A DNA stretch of 64,000 bases from Pseudopedobacter sp037968815 (GCA_037968815.1 JBBKWF010000013.1:124001-188000); one strand, 5' to 3'; shown: positions 24,490 to 34,259, numbered from the stretch's first letter. Program-made: numbers and translations. Notes: generated by a model from the letters alone, not told the origin.

Positions 24490-25668
24490 TTAATTATAAA
24501 CAAACTCGCCAAACTCGCTAGTAATAGTCACTTGCTTTTTATCCGCCGCTTCTACTCGTCCAACAATTTGCGCATCAATACCAAAAGATTCAGAAATAGC
24601 AATAATGTTTTTAGCAACTGCTGCCGGAACATAAATTTCCATGCGGTGACCCATATTAAAAACTTTGTACATTTCTTGCCACTCTGTTCCAGACTGCTCC
24701 TGAATTAATTTGAAAAGAGGTGGAATTGGGAACAAATTATCTTTAATAATGTGAAGGTTTTCTACAAAGTGAAGAACTTTAGTTTGTGCGCCACCACTGC
24801 AATGTACCATACCGTGAATTTGGGAACGGTGTTGGTCCAATATTTTTTTGATTACTGGAGCGTAAGTTCTGGTTGGTGATAAAACTAGTTTACCAGCAGT
24901 AACACTTAAATCTTTAGAAATTTTAATTTCCTCAGTCAATGCTTTTTTACCCGAAAAAACTAAATCAAAAGGAACTGCAGGATCAAAGCTTTCAGGAAAT
25001 TTTGTTGCAATAGCCTTTTCAAAAACATCATGACGAGCAGAAGTTAATCCATTAGAACCCATTCCGCCGTTGTATTCTGTTTCATAAGTAGCTTTTCCGC
25101 TTGATGATAAACCAACAATTACATCGCCATCTTGGATGGTATGGTTAGAAATCACATCCTCACGTTTCATCCTGCAAGTCACTGTAGAATCAACAATAAT
25201 GGTACGTACCAAATCACCAACATCTGCAGTTTCGCCACCGGTAGAATAAATATTGATTCCCATTTCGCGTAAATCGGCTAATATTTCTTCTGTTCCGTTA
25301 ATAATTTCTGCAATTACCTCTCCCGGAATCAGATTTTTATTTCTTCCAATGGTAGATGATAATAAAATATGGTCAGTTGCACCAACGCATAATAAATCAT
25401 CTAAATTCATGATGATAGCATCCTGAGCGATACCTTTCCACACGGAAATATCACCAGTTTCTTTCCAATAAATATAAGCCAAAGAAGATTTAGTGCCTGC
25501 ACCGTCGGCATGCATAATGTTGCAATAAGCATCATCGTTACCTAAAATATCAGGAATTATTTTGCAGAACGCCTGAGGGAAAATCCCTTTATCAATATTT
25601 TTGATGGCATTGTGTACGTCTTCTTTTCCGGCAGAAACGCCACGTTGGTTATATCTATTATCACTCAT
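24490..25668 (-). CDS. purM: Phosphoribosylformylglycinamidine cyclo-ligase (AIR synthase)
   Basis: This 392-residue enzyme of purine synthesis closes the imidazole ring of AIR with ATP. The PurM fold is supported by NQRGVSAGKEDVHNAIK, HADGAGTKSSLAYIY, DDLLCVGATDHILLSSTIGR, STGGETADVGDLV and the C-terminal HCSGGAQTK and MGHRMEIYVP. It is longer than the ~345-residue enterobacterial enzyme, as usual in Bacteroidota. It is transcribed alone, 160 bases from the aminotransferase gene, with its own -7 box close to the ATG. Confidence 0.93.
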   Translation of the reverse strand: MSDNRYNQRGVSAGKEDVHNAIKNIDKGIFPQAFCKIIPDILGNDDAYCNIMHADGAGTKSSLAYIYWKETGDISVWKGIAQDAIIMNLDDLLCVGATDHILLSSTIGRNKNLIPGEVIAEIINGTEEILADLREMGINIYSTGGETADVGDLVRTIIVDSTVTCRMKREDVISNHTIQDGDVIVGLSSSGKATYETEYNGGMGSNGLTSARHDVFEKAIATKFPESFDPAVPFDLVFSGKKALTEEIKISKDLSVTAGKLVLSPTRTYAPVIKKILDQHRSQIHGMVHCSGGAQTKVLHFVENLHIIKDNLFPIPPLFKLIQEQSGTEWQEMYKVFNMGHRMEIYVPAAVAKNIIAISESFGIDAQIVGRVEAADKKQVTITSEFGEFVYN

Positions 25669-25675
25669 GTTGCCG

Positions 25676-25683
25676 CAAAGATA
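25676..25683 (-). promoter_or_regulatory. -7 box directly before the purM ATG
   Basis: TATCTTTG fits TAnnTTTG and ends seven bases before the ATG at 25668. No clear -33 TTTG is seen. The mRNA would have almost no leader. Confidence 0.55.
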
Positions 25684-25763
25684 TTAAAAAGGGATAAAAA
25701 GGTTGAGGGATTTGTAGGTTTTAGGTTTTAAGTAATAGGTTTTAAGTTTTATATCGATTTTTT

Positions 25764-25855
25764 GGCGTTTTAACACGCTTTCCACTATATCTTTTTTGTA
25801 CGCCCTTCGACTCCGCTCAGGCGGCAAAAAAGTATGCCGTTTCAATCGTTAACGC
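25764..25855 (+). repeat. Dispersed ~90-nt hairpin element, copy 2
   Basis: The arms are GGCGTTTTAACACGCTTTCC...TATCTTTTTTG and GCAAAAAAGTATGCCGTTTC...GTTAACGC, the same as copies 1 and 3. The loop differs and holds a small GC-rich hairpin of its own (GCCCTTCGACTCCGCTCAGGCGGC region). It lies between the DUF72 gene end and purM. Confidence 0.82.
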
Positions 25856-25989
25856 ACTTTGTTAACTAAAATAAATTTTTAAAATTCATCCTGTTTTCTC
25901 ATTAAATAGGCTTAAGCACTAACCTAAATTAACCGCTAATTCGCCCTTGGCCTTTGCGGTACAGATGAAAGAAGTAAAAGCACTCCCTT

Positions 25990-26076
25990 TCATAGCAAAG
26001 GGCGCAGGCGAGAGTTTTTTGAATACTTTTTTGCGGAAAAAAAGTATTTGCCAGTGCCCGGCATGAGGGCAAGCAA
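25990..26076. repeat. Intergenic palindromic element with a T6GC/A6 core
   Basis: GGGC...AATACTTTTTTGC and AAAAAAAGTATT...GCCC form a nested inverted repeat. The core (CTTTTTTGC facing AAAAAAAG) resembles that of the ~90-nt hairpin family, but the outer arms differ. It fills, with copy 2, the 450-base gap between the DUF72 gene and purM, in which I see no gene. Confidence 0.55.
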
Positions 26077-26118
26077 GCCTGAGCGTAAAAGCCAAAACAA
26101 ATGCAAATCCTAATAAAA

Positions 26119-27009
26119 CTAAAACAAAGTAGGCTCATCCGTCGCCATTTCCGGAATAGTCAATTTTAAATCCAAAGCTTTATTCAATTTCTCAATAAAA
26201 TAAGCAGAAAGCAGGGGAGAAGCCTTCTCCACATTTTGATGAACAAAAAAGTAAAGGTCTTGCAAACCTTCTTCTTTCCATTTTACAACTCGCTCAACCC
26301 ATTCATCCAATCGGACATAATCACTTTCATGGTTTGCACCCACATAACGAATAAAGGCCTGTGGCGTGGTCAGTTTCATATGTAGCATATCTCTTCTGCC
26401 GGCAGTGTCCACAATTATATTTGAAATATGGTTTTTATGGAAAAGCGAAAACACTTCCTTAGCAATTTTATCATCGGTAAACCACTCTTCATTCCTCAAC
26501 TCAATACCTAAGGGAATAGCTTTTGGAAATTCTTCTACCAATGTTTTCAAACGGTCGAAATCTTTAGGCTTAAAGTTGTCATGCAGTTGCAGGAAAACCA
26601 TTCCTAGCTTTTCCTCGAAATTGCTGATGGAATCACAAAACTGGGTGAGTGGTTCTTTTACGTTATTCAACCTCCGGAAATGACTGATGGTGTTGGAGAT
26701 TTTCGGAAAAAACTGAAAATCTTCTGGCGTTTTATCTTTCCAAGTGATTACCTGTTCTCTGTTAGGAATGCTGTAAAAAGTTGCATTGAGTTCTATCGAG
26801 TTGAACTGCTTAGCATAATATGTTAATTCATCTTTTGTGCCTCGCGGGTAAAAGCCTTTTAAGTCTGCTTTATTCCATTTTGCACAGCCTACAAAAGCGC
26901 TAAAATTCTCTTTAGATTTATTCTCTTTTAAAACTTTTGCCGTTTCGGGCGCATCAGCCGGAAGGCTAAAATCTATTTTCCCTGGGTCTTCTACTTTTCC
27001 AAATTGCAT
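26119..27009 (-). CDS. DUF72 (YecE-like) protein
   Basis: This 296-residue protein of the DUF72 family has a TIM-barrel-like fold of unknown function. Family marks are FVGCAKWNKADLKGFYP, FNSIELNATFYSIPN, FFPKISNTISH, LGIELRNEEWF and RYVGANHESDY. The N-terminal 35 residues form an extension before the domain. It is cytoplasmic, with no signal peptide. It is transcribed divergently from the SLC13-type transporter, with 117 bases between the two starts. Confidence 0.9.
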   Translation of the reverse strand: MQFGKVEDPGKIDFSLPADAPETAKVLKENKSKENFSAFVGCAKWNKADLKGFYPRGTKDELTYYAKQFNSIELNATFYSIPNREQVITWKDKTPEDFQFFPKISNTISHFRRLNNVKEPLTQFCDSISNFEEKLGMVFLQLHDNFKPKDFDRLKTLVEEFPKAIPLGIELRNEEWFTDDKIAKEVFSLFHKNHISNIIVDTAGRRDMLHMKLTTPQAFIRYVGANHESDYVRLDEWVERVVKWKEEGLQDLYFFVHQNVEKASPLLSAYFIEKLNKALDLKLTIPEMATDEPTLF

Positions 27010-27126
27010 GTTTAAAATTAGGGATGAAATGTGATAATAGAAACTTTAAAATAAAGTTTATTGGCTTTCTTAGATAATAATCTTTGGAGATTCAAATTTT
27101 CAGACTATTTGTGATATTTTAGACGG

Positions 27127-28506
27127 ATGAATTGGAAAAGAATCAACCTTTTTGTAGGGCCTTTACTTTTTACTTTAGTAATGCTTTTGCCTATCAGTGA
27201 TTTATCTACTGAGGGGAAATCGGTAATGGCTTGTACCTTATGGGTTGCTTTTTGGTGGATTACAGAAGCTGTGGAGCTTCCCGTAGCTTCTATTTTGCCC
27301 ATTATTATTTTTCCTCTATCGGGAGGATTAAAATTGGATGAAATCACCAGTTCATACGGTCATCCGCTTATTTACCTATTTATGGGAGGCTTTATTATTG
27401 GGCTCGCTATTCAAAAATGGAATTTACACCAACGCATTGCATTTAATATTATTGAGGTAGTAGGCACAAGCGAAAAGCGGGTGATTTTAGGTTTTATGTT
27501 GGCTACAGCATTTCTTTCTATGTGGATTTCTAATACAGCTACTGCAGTAATGATGTTGCCAATTGGCTTATCCGTAGTTGATCATTTTGGGGATAGAAAG
27601 CCCTTTAGTAAAAACCTCATGTTGGGGATTGCGTATGCGGCTTCTATCGGCGGGGTTGCTACTCTGATAGGCACACCTCCTAATATTATTTTGGCAGGGA
27701 TTGTAAAAGAGTCTTTGGGTATGGAAATCTCTTTTTTTAAATGGATGGTTTTTGCGACTCCTTTTGCAATTATTCTGCTTTTTATTACATGGATTTATTT
27801 AACACGATATAAAACAGAAAATCAACCTGAAGGCACTGACTTTAAAATGGCCAAGCTTCCAAAAATGTCGCTTCAAGAAAAACGAGTTTCAATAGTTTTT
27901 GCATTGGTTGCTTTTTTATGGCTTACACGTTCTTTTATATGGGAACCAATTTTTCCAGGATTGGATGATACCATTATTGCGATTATTGGTGCCGTGTTAA
28001 TGTTTTTGATTCCTGCGGGAGAGGGCAAGGGGAATCTTATGGACTGGGAAAGTGCCAAAAAGTTACCTTGGGATGTACTCCTGATTTTCGGAGCAGGTTT
28101 GGCCATTGCTAGGGGTTTTGCTGAAACAGATTTAACCACTTGGTTGGCGAGCTATTTTGTGCATTTAGAATTCTTACCTGCCTTTGTCATCATAATTTTG
28201 GTTATAGCAGTGATTAATTTCCTGACGGAGATTACATCCAATACGGCTACTGCAAGTCTGATTTTGCCGGTTTTGGTGACTTTAAGTGTTTCTTTAGGCG
28301 TAGAAACCTTACCATTATTGGCGGGTGCGGCTATGGCCGCTTCCTGTGCTTTTATGCTTCCTGTGGCTACCCCTCCAAATGCAATTGTGTTTAGTTCCGG
28401 AAGAATTACCATTAAAGAAATGGTACAAACAGGTTTCTTGTTAAATGTAGTTTCTATTGTGCTAACATTTTGCTTTGTTAACTGGGTTTGGGGTTTGGTT
28501 TTTTAA
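27127..28506 (+). CDS. SLC13/DASS family anion symporter
   Basis: This 459-residue inner-membrane protein with 11 or more hydrophobic helices is of the DASS family, which couples sodium to uptake of dicarboxylates or sulfate. Typical are the two sodium-site motifs, SNTATAVMMLPIG (about 138-150) and SNTATASLILPVL, each followed by a P-rich loop (GTPPNIILAG and VATPPNAIVFSSG). The internal twofold repeat is visible in these matched pairs. Substrate choice cannot be read from the sequence. It is transcribed alone. Confidence 0.92.
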   Translation: MNWKRINLFVGPLLFTLVMLLPISDLSTEGKSVMACTLWVAFWWITEAVELPVASILPIIIFPLSGGLKLDEITSSYGHPLIYLFMGGFIIGLAIQKWNLHQRIAFNIIEVVGTSEKRVILGFMLATAFLSMWISNTATAVMMLPIGLSVVDHFGDRKPFSKNLMLGIAYAASIGGVATLIGTPPNIILAGIVKESLGMEISFFKWMVFATPFAIILLFITWIYLTRYKTENQPEGTDFKMAKLPKMSLQEKRVSIVFALVAFLWLTRSFIWEPIFPGLDDTIIAIIGAVLMFLIPAGEGKGNLMDWESAKKLPWDVLLIFGAGLAIARGFAETDLTTWLASYFVHLEFLPAFVIIILVIAVINFLTEITSNTATASLILPVLVTLSVSLGVETLPLLAGAAMAASCAFMLPVATPPNAIVFSSGRITIKEMVQTGFLLNVVSIVLTFCFVNWVWGLVF

Positions 28507-28686
28507 CAAGTCTGGTTAGCTAGGTATTTTCAGGTTGGCTTAATGAGTTTTTTCTAAACAATTGAAGTTCCTATTTCAATAATTATTTTCTGATTAAACA
28601 AATAGAAAGGGTCCGCATTCATTTTTGTATTTAAGAAATGACATTCCAAAGAATGAAGTCCAGTCTTTATTTCCTTGTTTTTTAGC

Positions 28687-28694
28687 TATTTTTG
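28687..28694 (+). promoter_or_regulatory. Probable -7 box of uvrA
   Basis: TATTTTTG fits TAnnTTTG and lies about 55 bases before the uvrA ATG at 28749. It overlaps the upstream TTG at 28692 that would otherwise extend the frame, which argues for the later start. Confidence 0.5.
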
Positions 28695-28748
28695 CAAAAA
28701 TTTAAAACAAAAAGCCTCGTTGTTTTTTGTGTAGAGAAGAAAGCAAAA

Positions 28749-31604
28749 ATGAGTGATAAGCCAATTGATTTAGGTGAACAAAGTGAAGTTGAAGTTTACG
28801 GCGCAAGGGTTCATAATTTAAAGAATATAGATATTTCTTTCCCTCGGAACAAGCTAGTGGTGATAACTGGTTTAAGTGGTTCGGGGAAATCTTCTTTGGC
28901 CTTTGATACCATTTATGCCGAAGGTCAGCGCCGGTATATGGAAACTTTTTCTGCATACTCCCGCCAATTTATGGGAGGAATGGAGCGCCCCGATGTAGAC
29001 AAAGTTTCCGGTTTAAGTCCGGTTATTGCAATTGAGCAAAAAACAACATCTAAAAATCCACGCTCTACAGTGGGTACAATTACAGAAATTTACGATTTCT
29101 TAAGATTGCTTTACGCTCGTATTGGAGATGCTTACTCCTATAATACAGGTGAAAAAATGGTGAAGATGTCTGAAGATCAGATCATGGACCGAATTTTAAC
29201 TCAGTTTGAAGGCAAACCTATTAATATCCTTGCACCAGTAGTAAAAGGAAGAAAAGGGCATTACCGCGAACTTTTTGAGCAGATACGTAAGCAAGGCTAT
29301 CTAAAAGTACGGGTTGATGGAGAGATTTTAGACGTAGTCCCGAAAATGCAAGTGGATAGGTATAAAATCCACGATATTGAAACAGTGGTTGATCGCTTAA
29401 TTGTTTCCGAAAATGACAAAAAGCGTTTGTACACTTCTATTCAATCGGCCTTAAAAATGGCAAAAGGGATTATTAAAATCTCCGATAAGGAAAACAACAG
29501 CTATCATTTTTCTAAATACCTGATGTGCCCAACAACAGGCGTTTCTTATGATGAGCCTCAACCTAATTCATTCTCCTTTAACTCGCCTTATGGTGCTTGT
29601 CCGGAGTGCGATGGTTTGGGTTATGTATTTGATGTTGATGAGGAATCGGTAATCCCGAACAGGAAACTAAGTATTTTAAACGGTGGTTTAGCGCCTTTAG
29701 GAGATTACCGTGAGACTTGGATTTTCCAAGTGATCAAAGCATTAGGTAAAAAATATGGTTTCTCTTTATCACAACCTATTGAGAAACTAGATCCAAAAGC
29801 AATAGATATCCTACTTCACGGTACGGAAGAATTAATTACAGTCCCTGTAGAATATAATAAATGGAACGTTCAAAATTACCAAATCAATTTTGATGGAGTC
29901 ATTAAAATGCTGGAAGAGCAAAACGAGAAAAAAGCTGGCGCCGGCAATCATGATTTAGAAGCTTTTAGGGTATTAAAAAAATGTGCTTTATGTGAAGGCG
30001 CAAGGCTGAAAAAAGAATCTCTTCACTTTAAAGTCGACGAGAAAAATATATTTGAGCTGGCTTCAATGGATATCAGCAACCTACAAAAGTGGTTCGATGG
30101 TTTGGAAGATAGATTAACCGAACGCCAGAACGTAATTGCTAAAGAAATTTTAAAAGAAATACGATCAAGAATAGGCTTCTTGCTAGATGTTGGTTTGGTT
30201 TACCTGACTTTAGACAGAACGGCAAGAACTTTATCAGGAGGTGAAGCACAACGTATCCGTTTGGCCACACAAATTGGCTCACAACTGATGAACGTGATGT
30301 ATATTTTGGATGAGCCGTCAATCGGCTTGCACCAGAGAGATAATGATCGCTTAATTAAAGCTCTAAAAAATCTTCGTGATTTAAGTAATACCGTTTTGGT
30401 GGTAGAGCATGATAAGGATATGATTTTGGAAGCGGATTATGTGATTGATATGGGACCGGCTGCAGGAGTAAAAGGTGGTCAGGTGGTAGCGCAAGGTACG
30501 GCTGCTCAACTTTTAGCATCTAACACTTTAACTGCATCTTACTTAAACGGCGAGCGTGAAATTGCAATTCCAGAGAAAACAAGAGAGGGTAACGGACATG
30601 TACTTTCGCTTAAGAAAGCATCAGGGAATAACCTTAAAAATGTAAGTGTTGACTTTCCTTTAGGTAAATTTATAGGAGTTACTGGAGTTTCTGGAAGTGG
30701 AAAATCTACTTTGATTGGCGAAACGCTTTACCCAGTATTAAATAAGCACTTCTTTAGAGCCAAAAAAGTTCCAATGCCTTATAAAGAAATAGAAGGACTG
30801 GAACATATTGATAAGGTAATTGAGATAGATCAAACACCTATTGGACGTACGCCACGTTCAAATCCTTCTACTTATACAGGTGTTTTTTCTGACATCAGAA
30901 ACTTATTTGTGGCATTACCCGAAGCGCAAATTAGAGGTTACAAACCTGGGCGTTTCTCTTTTAACGTAAAAGGCGGACGTTGTGAAACTTGTCAAGGTGG
31001 CGGGATGAAGGTGATTGAAATGAACTTTTTACCTGATGTTGCTGTGCCTTGCGAAGCTTGTGGAGGTAAACGTTATAATCGGGAAACTTTAGAAGTTCGT
31101 TTTAGAGGTAAATCTATTTCTGATGTGCTGGATATGAGTATTGAAGATGCTTGTGATTTCTTTGAAAATATTCCTTCCATTTATCGGAAAATAAGAACTT
31201 TGAAAGATGTAGGTTTAGGCTATATCACTTTAGGACAATCGTCTACAACTTTATCGGGCGGTGAAGCACAAAGGGTTAAATTGGCTACTGAGCTTTCAAA
31301 AAAAGATACTGGAAATACGTTCTATATTTTAGATGAACCAACTACAGGTTTGCATTTTGAGGATATTAATGTGCTTTTAGGGGTGTTGAATTTGTTAGTG
31401 GATAAAGGAAATACCGTTTTAGTGATTGAGCACAATTTAGATGTAATCAAAGTTGCAGATTATGTAATTGACTTAGGTCCTGAAGGTGGTTCTGGCGGTG
31501 GGAACATTGTTTATGCTGGCACACCGAAAGGTTTGGCTGAAGTGAAAGAAAGCTTTACAGGGGTCTTCTTGAAGAAGGAACTTGATGGAATGGTGAAGGT
31601 TTAA
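28749..31604 (+). CDS. uvrA: UvrABC excinuclease subunit A
   Basis: This 951-residue protein (from ATG 28749, MSDKPIDLGEQ) is the damage-sensing ATPase of nucleotide excision repair. Two ABC modules are seen: GLSGSGKSSLAFDT and GVSGSGKSTLIGET as Walker A, LSGGEAQRIRLAT and LSGGEAQRVKLAT as signatures, and ILDEPSIGLH and ILDEPTTGLH as Walker B. The zinc modules show CPECDG and CETCQGGG...CEACGG. The length is normal. It stands alone with core neighbours. Confidence 0.97.
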   Translation: MSDKPIDLGEQSEVEVYGARVHNLKNIDISFPRNKLVVITGLSGSGKSSLAFDTIYAEGQRRYMETFSAYSRQFMGGMERPDVDKVSGLSPVIAIEQKTTSKNPRSTVGTITEIYDFLRLLYARIGDAYSYNTGEKMVKMSEDQIMDRILTQFEGKPINILAPVVKGRKGHYRELFEQIRKQGYLKVRVDGEILDVVPKMQVDRYKIHDIETVVDRLIVSENDKKRLYTSIQSALKMAKGIIKISDKENNSYHFSKYLMCPTTGVSYDEPQPNSFSFNSPYGACPECDGLGYVFDVDEESVIPNRKLSILNGGLAPLGDYRETWIFQVIKALGKKYGFSLSQPIEKLDPKAIDILLHGTEELITVPVEYNKWNVQNYQINFDGVIKMLEEQNEKKAGAGNHDLEAFRVLKKCALCEGARLKKESLHFKVDEKNIFELASMDISNLQKWFDGLEDRLTERQNVIAKEILKEIRSRIGFLLDVGLVYLTLDRTARTLSGGEAQRIRLATQIGSQLMNVMYILDEPSIGLHQRDNDRLIKALKNLRDLSNTVLVVEHDKDMILEADYVIDMGPAAGVKGGQVVAQGTAAQLLASNTLTASYLNGEREIAIPEKTREGNGHVLSLKKASGNNLKNVSVDFPLGKFIGVTGVSGSGKSTLIGETLYPVLNKHFFRAKKVPMPYKEIEGLEHIDKVIEIDQTPIGRTPRSNPSTYTGVFSDIRNLFVALPEAQIRGYKPGRFSFNVKGGRCETCQGGGMKVIEMNFLPDVAVPCEACGGKRYNRETLEVRFRGKSISDVLDMSIEDACDFFENIPSIYRKIRTLKDVGLGYITLGQSSTTLSGGEAQRVKLATELSKKDTGNTFYILDEPTTGLHFEDINVLLGVLNLLVDKGNTVLVIEHNLDVIKVADYVIDLGPEGGSGGGNIVYAGTPKGLAEVKESFTGVFLKKELDGMVKV

Positions 31605-31664
31605 GAGATAAAATAATTTTGGTACATTTATAGGAGCTTCATTTTATAAGTCAATCTTTTAGTT

Positions 31665-31850
31665 ATGGAAAACAAAGAGCAAAATATTTTACGTGAGCCA
31701 TTAGCTGATTACCAGAAAGCCGAGGATGATTTGTTACGCAATGCCTTAAAGCATTCTTATACGGAACGTTTTTTTATGATGACTACCATGATGAAAATGA
31801 ACAAAATGTTTAGAGGAGCTAAAATAACCCATAAATCAGATTATAAATAG
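31665..31850 (+). CDS. Small partner of the nucleotidyltransferase-like gene
   Basis: This 61-residue helical, Met- and Lys-rich protein (MENKEQNILREPLADYQK) ends two bases before the next gene. The tight spacing suggests co-translation with the nucleotidyltransferase-like protein, an arrangement seen in toxin-antitoxin pairs. I do not recognise a family, and its function is unknown. Confidence 0.65.
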   Translation: MENKEQNILREPLADYQKAEDDLLRNALKHSYTERFFMMTTMMKMNKMFRGAKITHKSDYK

Positions 31851-31852
31851 GA

Positions 31853-32329
31853 ATGGATATTTATGATGAAACTTTTATAAAGTTCTGGAAATCAGCAAGC
31901 GATTTCGGATTAAAATTCATCATGATTGGTGGTGTTGCAACTAACCTTCACGGCTATTATCGCACAACAGCCGATATTGATATTTGGATTGAAGATACTC
32001 CGGAAAATCGAGAAAGTTTATATCAAGTGTTTAAAGATACTGGAATGGGCGATTTAAAAGCCTTACTTACTATACAATTTATTCCCGGATGGACAGACTT
32101 TTATCTGGACAACGGAGTACGATTAGACGTAATGACTTCTGTGAAAGGATTGGAAAAATATTCTTTCGATGATGCTTACAAAATTGCTTCAGTTGCAGAT
32201 ATTATGGATGTAAGCGTACCGTTCCTTCATATCAACCAATTACTAGAAGCAAAAAGAGCTGCTAATCGCCCAAAAGATCAAGTTGATATCATTGCTCTCG
32301 AAAAAATAAAAAAACTCAGAGAAGAGTAA
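31853..32329 (+). CDS. MNT-type nucleotidyltransferase-like protein
   Basis: This 158-residue protein has the nucleotidyltransferase signature GGVATNLHGYYRTTADIDIW: GG (position 27), then D-x-D, which is the metal site. A third acidic residue follows in VRLDVMTSV. This resembles the DUF6036/AbiEii-related group, which includes enzymes that modify tRNA and proteins of toxin-antitoxin pairs. It follows the 61-residue gene by two bases and precedes nth by 24, so the three may share a transcript. Whether it is enzyme, toxin or antitoxin cannot be told. Confidence 0.72.
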   Translation: MDIYDETFIKFWKSASDFGLKFIMIGGVATNLHGYYRTTADIDIWIEDTPENRESLYQVFKDTGMGDLKALLTIQFIPGWTDFYLDNGVRLDVMTSVKGLEKYSFDDAYKIASVADIMDVSVPFLHINQLLEAKRAANRPKDQVDIIALEKIKKLREE

Positions 32330-32353
32330 ACAAAAATTTTCCTATCCTCACTT

Positions 32354-33106
32354 ATGCTAAAAAAAGACCGCTACCAAGCTTTTGTAGATTATTTTTCAAA
32401 ACATCAACCAGAGGCGGAAACTGAATTAAACTATTCTAACCCTTTTGAATTATTAATTGCAGTAATACTTTCTGCACAATGTACCGATAAGCGCATTAAT
32501 CAGGTTACCCCGAAGTTATTCGAACGTTTCCCAACACCAGAATCTTTGGCTTCTTCAACTGCTGAGGAGGTGTTTGCCTATATCCGTTCAGTAAGTTACC
32601 CTAACAATAAAGCTAAACACTTAGTAGGGATGGCTAAAGTTCTGTTAAATGAATTTGGTGGTATTGTTCCTGAAGGTGTGGACGATTTGCAGAAAATGCC
32701 TGGAGTTGGACGTAAAACAGCGAATGTTATTGCATCTGTGATCTATAATGCTCCAACTATGGCTGTAGATACTCATGTTTTTAGAGTTTCTAATCGTTTA
32801 GGTTTAACTACAGTAGCAAAAACACCATTAGCCGTTGAAAAGCAATTGGTCAAATACTTGCCAGAAGATAAAATACATATTGCACACCATTGGCTCATTT
32901 TACACGGACGCTATACCTGCTTGGCGAGAAGCCCTAAATGTGAAATATGCCCCATAAGCCATTTTTGTAAATACTTTGAACAGCAAAATACCCTAAGTGC
33001 TTTAAAGAAAAAAGAAGAAGCCAAAGCTAAAAAAGCTAAACAGAAATCTCAGAAATTAAAGAAGGATAAGATTGCTAAAGAACTTAAAAAAAGAGCAGTC
33101 AAATAA
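32354..33106 (+). CDS. nth: Endonuclease III with a lysine-rich tail
   Basis: This 250-residue bifunctional DNA glycosylase/AP lyase repairs oxidised pyrimidines. It has the helix-hairpin-helix with catalytic Lys (MPGVGRKTANV), the catalytic Asp in AVDTHVFRVSNRLG, and the 4Fe-4S motif CLARSPKCEICPISHFC with Cys spacing 6-2-5. Compared with the ~211-residue E. coli enzyme it has about 35 extra C-terminal residues, almost all Lys, Ala, Glu and Gln (KKKEEAKAKKAKQKSQKLKK), likely a flexible DNA-binding tail. Confidence 0.95.
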   Translation: MLKKDRYQAFVDYFSKHQPEAETELNYSNPFELLIAVILSAQCTDKRINQVTPKLFERFPTPESLASSTAEEVFAYIRSVSYPNNKAKHLVGMAKVLLNEFGGIVPEGVDDLQKMPGVGRKTANVIASVIYNAPTMAVDTHVFRVSNRLGLTTVAKTPLAVEKQLVKYLPEDKIHIAHHWLILHGRYTCLARSPKCEICPISHFCKYFEQQNTLSALKKKEEAKAKKAKQKSQKLKKDKIAKELKKRAVK

Positions 33107-33242
33107 CCATTTTATTCACATTAATTTGAAATGCGAATCAACTTAATTAAGTTTAGTAATTATAAATTTTTTTTTACCAAAAAAATTAGCATTTTTGCAT
33201 TAGTAAAAAGATAAAACAAGACAAATACTAAAAATATTATAA

Positions 33243-34259
33243 ATGAGCGCAAGTAACGAAAAATTAAAAGCCTTACAGTTAACCTTAGATAAATTAGAGA
33301 AATCTTATGGAAAAGGAGCGGTAATGAAGCTTGGGGATGCTCCTGTTGAGGCTATGGAAGCTATTTCAACAGGTTCTTTAGGTTTGGATATTGCTTTAGG
33401 TATTGGTGGAGTGCCAAAAGGAAGAGTGATTGAAATTTACGGTCCAGAGTCTTCTGGTAAAACTACTTTGGCTACTCATATTATTGCAGAAGCACAGAAA
33501 AAAGGTGGTATTGCTGCTTTTATTGATGCAGAGCATGCTTTTGATCAGTTTTACGCTAAAAAATTAGGCGTTGATATTGAAAACTTATTGATTTCTCAGC
33601 CAGACAACGGAGAGCAAGCTTTAGAGATTGCAGATAACTTAATCCGTTCTGGTGCAATTGACGTGATTGTAATTGACTCTGTTGCGGCCTTGGTGCCAAA
33701 AAGTGAGATTGAAGGAGAAATGGGTGATTCTAAAATGGGACTACATGCTCGTTTAATGTCTCAAGCTTTACGTAAGTTAACTGGAACAATCAGTAAAACT
33801 AATTGCTGCTGTATTTTTATTAATCAGTTAAGAGATAAAATTGGTGTGATGTTCGGTAGTCCAGAAACAACAACGGGTGGTAATGCATTGAAGTTTTACG
33901 CTTCTGTTCGTTTGGATATCAGACGTATTGCGCAGATTAAAGATAGTGACGAGGTTGCAGGTAATCGTGTTAAAGTTAAAATCGTAAAAAACAAAGTTGC
34001 ACCACCTTTCAGAATTGCAGAATTTGACGTCATGTTCGGGCAAGGGATTTCTAAAGTTGGAGAGATTGTAGATTTAGGTGTAGAATACGGAATTGTAAAA
34101 AAAGCAGGTTCATGGTACAGTTACGGAGATACTAAGTTGGGTCAGGGAAGAGATGCAGTAAAACAGCTTTTATTAGATAATCCAGAACTTTCTGACGAAT
34201 TGGAAGGGAAAATTAGAGATGCTGTTTCTGGTGTAACTTTAATGGTAGAGCCTGAATAG
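33243..34259 (+). CDS. recA: Recombinase A
   Basis: This 338-residue recombination and SOS protein has Walker A GPESSGKTT, Walker B VIVIDSVAALVP, loop L1 around EIEGEMGDSK, the L2 region INQLRDKIGVMFGSPETTTGG and the C-terminal domain. All regions are intact. A 14-bp palindrome, AACTTAATTAAGTT, lies at 33140-33153, about 90 bases upstream, and could be a repressor site, although Bacteroidota SOS boxes are not well defined. A near -7 box (CATTTTTG, 33190-33197) stands between. Transcription ends at a clear hairpin. Confidence 0.98.
   Translation: MSASNEKLKALQLTLDKLEKSYGKGAVMKLGDAPVEAMEAISTGSLGLDIALGIGGVPKGRVIEIYGPESSGKTTLATHIIAEAQKKGGIAAFIDAEHAFDQFYAKKLGVDIENLLISQPDNGEQALEIADNLIRSGAIDVIVIDSVAALVPKSEIEGEMGDSKMGLHARLMSQALRKLTGTISKTNCCCIFINQLRDKIGVMFGSPETTTGGNALKFYASVRLDIRRIAQIKDSDEVAGNRVKVKIVKNKVAPPFRIAEFDVMFGQGISKVGEIVDLGVEYGIVKKAGSWYSYGDTKLGQGRDAVKQLLLDNPELSDELEGKIRDAVSGVTLMVEPE

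Noticed and set aside
25929..26138. 69-codon minus-strand ORF left of the DUF72 gene
   Set aside because: It consists of the palindromic repeat at 25990-26076 and shows no domain.
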